Assembly: GCA_007128755.1 (NCBI GenBank)
Contig: SKWV01000040.1
Coordinates: forward strand, 1 to 5,943
DNA from: Trueperaceae bacterium
Lineage (GTDB): Bacteria; Deinococcota; Deinococci; Deinococcales; Trueperaceae
Direction: 5' to 3'
Length of the DNA stretch: 5,943 nucleotides
Numbering within the stretch: position 1 is the first letter of the stretch; each line of letters starts with the position of its first letter. Both the position numbers and the translations under genes were made by a program. Below are positions 1-4,820 of this stretch, one piece after another. The notes beneath the pieces were generated by a model. The model had not been told where the DNA came from. It did no database searches and saw nothing but the letters and a program-made list of their open reading frames with translations.

Positions 1-1
1 G

Positions 2-208
2 GCAGTCCTCGACGTGGCCGTGTTGGCGCTCCTGGCGAGCCTCCTTCCGCTCACCGGTGCGTGGCCGCGGGGCCTGAGCGGGTCGTGGGCCTTGCACGTC
101 GCGGCCTGGGTGAGCCTGTTGCCGGCGCTCGCGGTGGTCGCGCTCGTCTGGGTCCCGACGGTGTCCGACCGACGCCGGCGTCGCGTGAGCCCCGGCGGCC
201 GGGCGTGA
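2..208 (+). CDS. C-terminal fragment of an unrecognised membrane protein
   Basis: The reading frame is open from the left edge (first full codon at base 2) to a TGA at 206-208, giving 68 residues of a gene whose start lies outside the window. Two hydrophobic stretches are visible, one at about residues 1-18 (AVLDVAVLALLASLLPL) and one at about 28-47 (WALHVAAWVSLLPALAVVAL). A short cationic tail with five consecutive arginines follows. Third codon positions are almost all G or C, as in the confident genes here. The positive-inside rule suggests the Arg-rich C-terminus is cytoplasmic. No family motif is recognisable in this fragment, so no function is assigned. A GTG at 14-16 is in frame but has no good ribosome site and would cut into the first hydrophobic segment, so a start further upstream is more likely. 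The gene is convergent with the lipid kinase, 60 bases away. Confidence 0.55.
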   Translation, partial: AVLDVAVLALLASLLPLTGAWPRGLSGSWALHVAAWVSLLPALAVVALVWVPTVSDRRRRRVSPGGRA

Positions 209-268
209 CGACGGGCCGATCCGTGCACGACGCACCCAGCGCGGCGACCGCGCCGGCCGGCACGTCGT

Positions 269-1243
269 TCAGCCTGCGCCGGTGTCCGCCGTCGTGGCGC
301 TCGTCTCGTCGTTCTGCGTGCGCTCGGCGCGACGCGGGTTCGGGTAGTCTCCGGCTGCGATGACCCGCAAGGCGCCGGGGAGCACCGCGCCCGTCACCGG
401 CGTCGAGCCGACGACGTCACCATCGATGTGCACCAGCAGGGGCGGTCGGGCGTCGATCCGGAACGACCGCGCGCGCCTGAAGTTCATGCTCGCCTCGCGC
501 TGCCCGCTGGCGAGCCGCAGGACGGCCGCGAGCGACGTCCAGAAACCCGGCGAGCGCATGACGGTGATGTCGAGGTAGCCGTCGTGCGGATCGACGTCGG
601 GCCCGACGTCGATCCCGACGAGCTCGAACTGCCCGGCGTTGAAGCCGGTGACGGTATGCGCCTCGAACGTCTCGCGCCGGTCGTCGGTCGTGAGGTCGAC
701 GCTGTGGTTCCGGCGCCCCCAGAGGTTGCGAGCCGCGGCGCCGACGTAGGCGAGGAAGCCGAAGCGCTTCTTGGAGGCGGAGTCGGCATCGCGGTTGATC
801 TCGGCGTCGAGACCCGCCCCGAGGAAGAAGAGCGCGATGCTCCCGTGCGAGTCCACCTGGACCACGTCGAGCGCGAGCTCATGCCCCTCGTGCATCGCCT
901 CGATGGCCTTGGCGGTATCCATGGGCAGCCGCAGCACGCGCGCCAACCCGTTCCCGGTCCCCATCGGTACGATCCCGAGCGGCACGGGCTCGTCGGACTC
1001 GAGGAGCCCGGTCGCGACGGCCGTGACGGTCCCATCGCCACCGGCCGCGAGCACCACGTCGAAGCCCTCTCCGCCCGCCGCTCGGGCCCACGCCCTGGGG
1101 TGGTCCGGTGCACCGGTCGTGCGGAGCTCGAAGCTCGCGTCGACGGCCTCCAGCGCCGTGGCGATGGTCCGTTCGGCGACTTCCGGCTTCGCTTTTCCCG
1201 AAGCTGGGTTGATGATGACCAAGACGCGCTTCCCGGTGAACAC
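269..1243 (-). CDS. YegS/DgkB-type lipid kinase (diacylglycerol kinase catalytic domain)
   Basis: This 324-residue protein should phosphorylate a lipid alcohol, most likely diacylglycerol to phosphatidic acid, at the cytoplasmic face of the membrane. Seen in the sequence: an N-terminal strand and NPASG motif (residues 12-16), the nucleotide-binding GGDGT motif (68-72), PMGTGN (93-98) and FLGAGLDAEI (about 140-149). The C-terminal beta-domain carries HDGYLDITV and HIDGD (272-276, where family members often have DGE). The length is normal for the bacterial family. The substrate cannot be read from sequence: YegS, DgkB and bacterial sphingosine kinases share these motifs. I chose the GTG at 1243-1241 because it lies just before the first beta-strand. 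The in-frame ATG at 1378 would place the start inside the hairpin at 1329-1361 and adds a non-conserved Arg-rich stretch. No Shine-Dalgarno precedes the GTG; a TACGAT hexamer sits 9 bases upstream. The last 30 or so residues are polar and probably disordered. Confidence 0.93.
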   Translation of the reverse strand: MFTGKRVLVIINPASGKAKPEVAERTIATALEAVDASFELRTTGAPDHPRAWARAAGGEGFDVVLAAGGDGTVTAVATGLLESDEPVPLGIVPMGTGNGLARVLRLPMDTAKAIEAMHEGHELALDVVQVDSHGSIALFFLGAGLDAEINRDADSASKKRFGFLAYVGAAARNLWGRRNHSVDLTTDDRRETFEAHTVTGFNAGQFELVGIDVGPDVDPHDGYLDITVMRSPGFWTSLAAVLRLASGQREASMNFRRARSFRIDARPPLLVHIDGDVVGSTPVTGAVLPGALRVIAAGDYPNPRRAERTQNDETSATTADTGAG

Positions 1244-1252
1244 GTGAGGCTC

Positions 1253-1258
1253 ATCGTA
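1253..1258 (-). promoter_or_regulatory. Candidate -10 hexamer (TACGAT) for a nearly leaderless lipid kinase mRNA
   Basis: On the minus strand TACGAT matches the TANNNT -10 pattern and ends 9 bases before the GTG start at 1243. Transcription would begin about 1-3 bases before the start codon, which fits the absence of a Shine-Dalgarno sequence. No convincing -35 hexamer is visible. Leaderless mRNAs are common in Deinococcota and Actinobacteria; their use here is inference. Confidence 0.35.
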
Positions 1259-1328
1259 CTGCGCCCGACGCGCTCCACGCGCCGCGACGTGGACCCTGCC
1301 GGCGAGGGAGGCCACGCGTTCCACCACG

Positions 1329-1361
1329 AAGACGGCTCGACGCTGAACGCCGAGCCGTCTT
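1329..1361 (-). terminator. Hairpin terminator of the acidic lipoprotein gene
   Basis: A perfect 11-base inverted repeat (AAGACGGCTCG at 1329-1339, CGAGCCGTCTT at 1351-1361) flanks an 11-base loop. It lies 44 bases past the lipoprotein stop codon on the minus strand and before the lipid kinase start. Reading the minus strand, the stem ends in TCTT followed by CGT, so the U-tract is weak and termination may be partial. Its position argues that the two minus-strand genes are separate transcription units. Confidence 0.7.
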
Positions 1362-1404
1362 GGTCTCCACCTGATCATGGTGGGGTTGGTCCTGACTCAG
1401 TCCG

Positions 1405-2001
1405 TCAGTTCGCGGGCGCCGGGTCCGCCGGTGCCAACGGCTCGACGTCGTCGTCAGCATCATCGACATCGTCTTCGTCGTCGACGTCGTCCGGATCCTC
1501 AGGATCCACAGCCGGATCCGCCGGTTCCGTCACGGTGGCGGTTGGCTCCGCGGCGTCCGTCGCGGCGGCGTCGAGCTGCTGCCGGGCTTCGGCGAGGATG
1601 CTCCTGGCCTCCTCGACCTCCTGCCGGGCTTCGGTGGCGAGCTCTTCGGCCTCTTCCGTCTCGGCGAGGGTGGCGAGGCGTTGCTCGGCGGCGTCGAGCC
1701 GCTGACTGACTTCGTCCAGGCGGTCGCGGACGGCGGCTGCATCTTCGGCCGTCATGGCGGCCTCGTCGACGGGTGCCGGCTCGGCGACCGGATCGGCCGG
1801 CGCCGCGGGAGCGACCGGATCGGCGGGCGCCGCGGGAGCGACCGGATCGGCCGGCGCCGTGGCGGGTGGTGGCGTGGCGGCCGGATCGGCGGGGGTCGCC
1901 GGATCGGCGGGATCGCACGCAGCCAGCGTCATGGCCGTCACGAATGCGATACCGATCATGACCGGGCGGCGAAGCCGTGAGTCGAGTGTATGTCGGAACA
2001 T
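1405..2001 (-). CDS. Acidic lipoprotein with Pro/Ala/Asp repeats, coiled coil and poly-Asp tail
   Basis: This is a 198-residue predicted lipoprotein with no enzymatic motif. The signal peptide has an Arg-containing n-region (RLRR at 9-12), a hydrophobic core at about 14-25, and a lipobox L26-A27-A28-C29, so Cys29 should carry the lipid anchor. Residues 30-79 are a Pro/Ala/Asp-rich stalk that includes three 9-residue repeats (ADPVAPAAP-like, 51-77). Residues about 84-147 are Ala/Glu/Arg-rich with heptad-like spacing and should form an alpha-helical coiled coil. The tail (162-198) is dominated by Asp. The ATG at 2001-1999 is well supported: GAGAGGAG lies 8 bases upstream and the signal peptide begins straight after it. 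An in-frame ATG further upstream (2139) would bury the signal peptide. A role as a surface spacer, cell-wall-interacting or cation-binding protein is possible but only inferred. It is transcribed divergently from the DUF4397 gene and has its own terminator. Confidence 0.85.
   Translation of the reverse strand: MFRHTLDSRLRRPVMIGIAFVTAMTLAACDPADPATPADPAATPPPATAPADPVAPAAPADPVAPAAPADPVAEPAPVDEAAMTAEDAAAVRDRLDEVSQRLDAAEQRLATLAETEEAEELATEARQEVEEARSILAEARQQLDAAATDAAEPTATVTEPADPAVDPEDPDDVDDEDDVDDADDDVEPLAPADPAPAN
1784..1864. repeat. 27-base tandem repeat, three copies, inside the lipoprotein gene
   Basis: Three head-to-tail 27-base units begin GCGACCGGATCGG at 1784, 1811 and 1838. The first two differ at one base (C or G at unit position 15), and the third diverges in its last few bases. 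Each unit encodes nine residues (ADPVAPAAP-like on the minus strand), so copy-number change keeps the frame. Confidence 0.85.
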
Positions 2002-2009
2002 CGTTGCGT

Positions 2010-2017
2010 CTCCTCTC
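2010..2017 (-). promoter_or_regulatory. Shine-Dalgarno sequence of the lipoprotein gene
   Basis: GAGAGGAG on the minus strand ends 8 bases before the ATG at 2001. It fixes the start of the lipoprotein immediately before its signal peptide. Confidence 0.75.
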
Positions 2018-2037
2018 GAGGAAGCGAAGGCTCGAGG

Positions 2038-2044
2038 ATGCATA
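2038..2044 (-). promoter_or_regulatory. Candidate -10 element (TATGCAT) for the lipoprotein gene
   Basis: On the minus strand CCTATGCAT lies about 37 bases before the ATG and would give a 5' leader of roughly 30 bases that contains the Shine-Dalgarno site. No good -35 match is seen 16-18 bases upstream. A similar CCTATGCT precedes the membrane protein gene at 4755-4760. Confidence 0.25.
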
Positions 2045-2111
2045 GGCACAGGCTCGAGTGGTTCATACACTACGCGTGTGAACATGAGATGGCCGACCGT
2101 TCCATGAGGGG

Positions 2112-2142
2112 CACGTGGTGCTGCGCCCTCTCGGGCCACGTG
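2112..2142. repeat. Inverted repeat CACGTGG / CCACGTG
   Basis: CACGTGG at 2112-2118 and CCACGTG at 2136-2142 form a 7-base inverted repeat with a 17-base spacer. Each arm also contains the 6-base palindrome CACGTG, and the two palindromes start 25 bases apart, between two and three helical turns. This could be a regulator site or chance; no regulator is identified. Confidence 0.35.
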
Positions 2143-2247
2143 AGGCGGGTCCTGAACGTGCTCGGCATGCCTCGCGTCCCCTCATCGAGACCCCGCTTGG
2201 CCCACTCTCAGATAGAACGTCGTTCCTGACGCACGCACGAGCTCCTT

Positions 2248-2268
2248 GGGGGCGCTTCGGGAGCCCCC
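2248..2268. repeat. GC-rich hairpin (GGGGGC / GCCCCC)
   Basis: GGGGGC (2248-2253) pairs with GCCCCC (2263-2268) around a 9-base loop containing TTCG. There is no T-run on either side. It could be a terminator-like or leader RNA structure upstream of the DUF4397 gene. Confidence 0.35.
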
Positions 2269-2302
2269 TCATGAGAGCGGAGTCGAGTCGATGAGACCCA
2301 TG

Positions 2303-2323
2303 AGGAGCCGCGAGGCGGCTCCT
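2303..2323. repeat. GC-rich hairpin (AGGAGCCGC / GCGGCTCCT)
   Basis: A perfect 9-base stem (AGGAGCCGC at 2303-2311, GCGGCTCCT at 2315-2323) encloses a 3-base loop GAG. It lies about 200 bases before the DUF4397 start. No T-tract follows on either strand, so it is a poor intrinsic terminator. It may be part of a structured leader or a small RNA. Confidence 0.4.
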
Positions 2324-2504
2324 GGTCGTGCATCGCGGGCTGCGCGGCCCCACGCGCGTTCATCCGCCTCACGCTTTCGCACGGAGCGACGGCGCACGTC
2401 TCACCGGCCGTCCCTACGCTTGCTGTCGAGGGCGAGATCGTGCCCGACACCGGGCTGCACCACACGGGGTCATCGTCTGGTTTGGCGCGCGGCCCCTCGA
2501 CTTC

Positions 2505-2513
2505 AGAAGGAGG
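2505..2513 (+). promoter_or_regulatory. Strong Shine-Dalgarno sequence of the DUF4397 gene
   Basis: AGAAGGAGG is close to fully complementary to the 16S anti-Shine-Dalgarno and is followed by a 5-base spacer (ACACC) and GTG at 2519. It decides the start: the frame is open far upstream (to 2246), but that extension is Arg-rich and would hide the signal peptide. Confidence 0.88.
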
Positions 2514-2518
2514 ACACC

Positions 2519-4549
2519 GTGAGACGATTGATAGCCCTGATGATCGCAGTCGGGTTCGCGCTGGGTTCGCTCGTGAGCGCCCAGCAGGAGACTGCGCAAC
2601 AACAAGACGCGGCGAACGACAACAACGACGAACACGCCATGGTCCGGTTCGTTCACGCATCACCCAATGCCGCCGTGGAGCAGGTGATGTTGATGAGCGA
2701 TCAGGAGGAGGCGGGCGGGGTAGCCGTCGCCAACTTCGCTGACGTCGAGTACGGCGCCATGAGCGACTACATCGCGGTGCCGCCCGGCAACTACGAGATC
2801 ACCGTCGTCCTGGAATCCGTCGAGGGCGAAGAGTTGGCGCGCGTCGTGCCGTCCGAGTCGTTCAACGCCGGCGGGGGCGAGTACTACACCGTCACCCTGC
2901 TCGGTCTCGTCATCCCTGAGCACATGGACCGCGACGACGAGCAGGAGACCGCCCCAGCAGAGGAAGCGGAACAGGAAGAGGCTCCGGCAGAGACCGAGCC
3001 GGTCGATGCGGAGGCCACCGAGGAGGCCGAGGAGGCAGAGATCGCCGACCCGACCGCCGAGCCCTTCATGGCATGGCTCCAAGGCCTGATGGCGGGCGAC
3101 ACCGTCCAGGAGGAAGAGCTCCATCTGCGCCTGCTGGTGCTCGACGACGAAGCGACGCAGACGCTCGAAGAGGAAGAGATGCTGGTGCGGATCGTTCACG
3201 CCGCTCCCGGCACCGATCCGGTCGCGCTCGCGGTCATGCGCGCTGACGACGACAACGACGTCAACGACAACGACGTGAACGACGAGAACGACAACGACGC
3301 CAACGACAACGACGTCAACGACGAGGAGAACGACGTCGAGATCGTCCAGACGGTGTCGTACGGCGAGGCGAGCGGCTACGTGTCGCTGCGCGCGGGCGAC
3401 ACGCTGGAGATCCGGACCGAGGACGGCGAGGCCGTGATCCTCGACCTCGCAGGTGAGGGTCTCGAGCCCGGCATGCTGCACACGGTGTTCGTGACGGGCA
3501 CGCCCGTCGAGCCGGTGCCGATCGACGTCGTCGTGGCATCGACCCAGCCGGCCGAAGTCGAGGAGGCCGAGGAGAACGACGAAGCCGTCGCCGAGCCCGA
3601 AGACGTGAACGGCGAGCCGGTGGCGGAGGAGGAAGCGAACGACGAGGCCGTCGCCGTGACCGACCCCGAGCGCGACGACGTCGCCGAGGCCGACGAGTAC
3701 GCGATGGTGCGATTCGTGCACGCGGCGCCCAACGCCGACATCGACCAGGTCCTCCTCGTAAGCGACGAGGACGCCGCGGCAGGCCTGACGATCGACGCCT
3801 TCGATCAGACCGGGTACGCCGAGATGACCGACTACGTCGCCGTCCCCGCCGGCTCGTACGAGATCACGGTGGTGCTCGCGGCCACCGAGCATGACGAGGC
3901 GGCCGCAGAGGCCGAAGCCGAGGTCGCGCCGGTCGTGCCCGCCGAGACCTTCGACGCCAGCAGCGGCGAGTACTACACGATCACGCTCATGGGCCTCATG
4001 GTCCCGGAGCGCGTCGGTGAGCCCGAAGAGCAGGCCGATGCCACCGACGAGGGCTTCATCGCCTGGCTCGAGGGCCTGTTCGCCACCGAGAACGATCGTG
4101 GTGAGCTGGAGCTGCGCGTGATGGTGCTCGACGACGAGGCGACTACCGAGCTCGAAGAGGACGAGGTCCGCGTGCGCGTCGTGCACGCCGCGCCCGGCAC
4201 CGAGCCCGTGTCGCTGGCCGTGCGTGAAGCCGATGCCGACGACGAGGCGGAGAACGGCGTCGAGCTCGTCCAGACCGTCGCCTACGGCGAAGCCAGTGGG
4301 TACCACTCCGTGCGTCCCGACGATCACCTCGAGGTTCGCACCGAGGACGGCGAGGCCGTGATCCTCGATCTCGCGGACCAGAACCTCGAGCCTGGCATGC
4401 TGCACACGATCTTCGTCACCGGCACGCCGGTGGAGGACATGCCGATCGAGGCCCTCGTGGCGTCGACGCAACCCGTCGAGCACGAGGAAGTGGGCGATGA
4501 AGCATCTCGACCCGGCGCGTTCCACCTGATGGCGGCCGCCGCGAACTGA
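2519..4549 (+). CDS. Secreted acidic protein with four DUF4397-like domains (A-B-A-B)
   Basis: This is a 676-residue exported protein with no known enzymatic activity. Residues 1-21 form a classical signal peptide (RR, hydrophobic core, V19-S20-A21 cleavage before QQ). Four domains match the DUF4397 pattern of an (V/I)R(F/I/V)VHA(S/A)P strand, a middle G/D-Y motif and a closing YYTVTLLGL-like or LHTVFVTG strand. They are A1 (40-134), B1 (about 220-344), A2 (395-497) and B2 (549-652). Before each B domain a shared module carries F(M/I)AWL(Q/E)GL (183-189 and 513-519) and VLDDEAT. The A1-B1 and A2-B2 halves are clear duplicates. Acidic Glu/Ala/Pro linkers separate domains; residues 135-181 contain 21 Asp/Glu in 47. 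An Asn-Asp tract (243-274) interrupts B1 only. No membrane anchor, sortase motif or S-layer domain is visible, so the protein is probably released or held noncovalently. DUF4397 has no assigned molecular function; an envelope or adhesive role is inference. Confidence 0.9.
   Translation: MRRLIALMIAVGFALGSLVSAQQETAQQQDAANDNNDEHAMVRFVHASPNAAVEQVMLMSDQEEAGGVAVANFADVEYGAMSDYIAVPPGNYEITVVLESVEGEELARVVPSESFNAGGGEYYTVTLLGLVIPEHMDRDDEQETAPAEEAEQEEAPAETEPVDAEATEEAEEAEIADPTAEPFMAWLQGLMAGDTVQEEELHLRLLVLDDEATQTLEEEEMLVRIVHAAPGTDPVALAVMRADDDNDVNDNDVNDENDNDANDNDVNDEENDVEIVQTVSYGEASGYVSLRAGDTLEIRTEDGEAVILDLAGEGLEPGMLHTVFVTGTPVEPVPIDVVVASTQPAEVEEAEENDEAVAEPEDVNGEPVAEEEANDEAVAVTDPERDDVAEADEYAMVRFVHAAPNADIDQVLLVSDEDAAAGLTIDAFDQTGYAEMTDYVAVPAGSYEITVVLAATEHDEAAAEAEAEVAPVVPAETFDASSGEYYTITLMGLMVPERVGEPEEQADATDEGFIAWLEGLFATENDRGELELRVMVLDDEATTELEEDEVRVRVVHAAPGTEPVSLAVREADADDEAENGVELVQTVAYGEASGYHSVRPDDHLEVRTEDGEAVILDLADQNLEPGMLHTIFVTGTPVEDMPIEALVASTQPVEHEEVGDEASRPGAFHLMAAAAN
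2636..3550 (+). repeat. First copy of the intragenic A-B duplication
   Basis: This segment encodes A1, an acidic linker, the FMAWLQGL module and B1. It aligns in order with 3701-4474. Some stretches are identical at DNA level, for example 29 bases at 3416-3444 matching 4340-4368, encoding TEDGEAVILD. The copy is longer than the second mainly because of the acidic linker and the Asn-Asp tract. Confidence 0.85.
3245..3340 (+). repeat. Asn-Asp low-complexity tract built from 15-base units
   Basis: The codons are almost only GAC and AAC with spaced GTC/GTG/GCC, encoding residues 243-274. The order is DNDVN, DNDVN, DEN, then DNDAN, DNDVN, DEEN, which is a 13-residue module duplicated with small changes. 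The tract replaces the short ADADDEAENG linker found at the same place in the second B domain. All units are multiples of three bases, so length change would keep the frame. Confidence 0.85.
3701..4474 (+). repeat. Second copy of the intragenic A-B duplication
   Basis: This segment encodes A2, a shorter linker, the FIAWLEGL module and B2, collinear with 2636-3550. The hallmark strands recur (AMVRFVHAAPN, EYYTITLMGL, RVVHAAPGTEP, YGEASGY, GMLHTIFVTGTPVE). The Asn-Asp tract is absent. Confidence 0.85.
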
Positions 4550-4587
4550 CGGGAGCGCCCACGCACGAGCCGCAGACCGTCGCACAC

Positions 4588-4629
4588 GAGCAAGGGAGAG
4601 GGAGCCGGAAGGCTCCCTCCCCCTTGCTC
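4588..4629. terminator. Long hairpin after the DUF4397 gene, probable terminator
   Basis: A 19-base stem with a single A/C mismatch (4597 with 4620) pairs 4588-4606 with 4611-4629 around a GGAA loop, which fits the GNRA tetraloop pattern. It starts 38 bases past the DUF4397 stop codon. No U-tract follows (the next bases are TGAGCCC), so it may act as a stem-dependent terminator or as a 3'-end stabiliser. Reading the minus strand there is also no T-run. Confidence 0.65.
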
Positions 4630-4754
4630 TGAGCCCAGCCTCGCGCCGAGCGTGAGCGCTCGCGGTGGACCCGGCATCCGGAGGAGGCCGCAGGAGCGCT
4701 GGGCACATCACTGAGGTGGTGTTCGTTGCACCACGGAGCCAGTGGCGCCGCACC

Positions 4755-4760
4755 TATGCT
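4755..4760 (+). promoter_or_regulatory. Candidate -10 element (TATGCT) for the membrane protein gene
   Basis: TATGCT fits TANNNT and lies 60 bases before the ATG at 4821, downstream of the hairpin at 4588-4629. The TTGCAC at 4726-4731 is too far away (23 bases) to be a standard -35. Support is weak. Confidence 0.3.
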
Positions 4761-4807
4761 CGGGGGCGCAGACGCGAACGTGACCCGCATGGCCCACGCT
4801 CCGACAC

Positions 4808-4814
4808 GAGGAGG
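4808..4814 (+). promoter_or_regulatory. Shine-Dalgarno sequence of the membrane protein gene
   Basis: GAGGAGG ends 6 bases before the ATG at 4821 and selects this start over in-frame upstream codons from 4665. Confidence 0.82.
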
Positions 4815-4820
4815 ACGACG

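Larger units (their letters stand above)
2002..2518. other. Divergent intergenic region, 517 bases, no convincing gene
   Basis: This stretch separates the lipoprotein (- strand) from the DUF4397 gene (+ strand). The open frames here translate to Arg/Ser/Pro-rich, low-complexity peptides without start-site support, typical of chance frames in high-GC DNA. What it does contain: three CTCGAG sites near the lipoprotein start (about 2015-2056), an imperfect palindrome TTCATACAC...GTGTGAA (2062-2082), two CACGTG palindromes in inverted CACGTGG/CCACGTG context (2112-2118 and 2136-2142), and two GC-rich hairpins (2248-2268 and 2303-2323). Promoters for both flanking genes must lie here. I cannot place the + strand promoter with confidence. 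Confidence 0.6.

Noticed and set aside
1244..1378. N-terminal extension of the lipid kinase to an ATG at 1378
   Set aside because: It would run through the hairpin at 1329-1361, and the extra residues do not resemble the family, whose first beta-strand begins just after the GTG at 1243.
1367..1383. Short palindrome CCACCTGATCATGGTGG next to the lipoprotein stop
   Set aside because: The arms are only 5 bases and offset around the TGATCA centre. The perfect 11-base stem at 1329-1361 explains termination better.
428..1705. Long plus-strand frame spanning the lipid kinase and the lipoprotein end
   Set aside because: It crosses two well-supported minus-strand genes and a terminator, and its Ser-rich end is the complement of the lipoprotein coiled-coil codons.
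1990..2229. Small plus-strand frame in the divergent region
   Set aside because: It overlaps the start of the lipoprotein gene, lacks a ribosome site, and its peptide shows no structure or family signal.
2084..2304. Five scattered ATGAG pentamers in the intergenic region
   Set aside because: Their spacing is irregular and the motif is too short to separate from chance.
2246..2518. N-terminal extension of the DUF4397 frame from an upstream start
   Set aside because: The extension is Arg/Ser/Pro-rich, has no ribosome site and would bury the signal peptide. A near-perfect Shine-Dalgarno lies 5 bases before the GTG at 2519.
4647..4662. Small hairpin CGAGCG-TGAG-CGCTCG downstream of the 19-base-pair stem
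   Set aside because: Six-base GC stems are frequent by chance at this base composition and there is no T-tract.
2660..4753. Very long open frame on the minus strand opposite the DUF4397 gene
   Set aside because: It is His/Val/Gly/Leu-rich and mirrors the GAC/GAG-rich sense codons. It arises because GC-biased sense codons leave no stops on the opposite strand. No ribosome site or family motif was seen.
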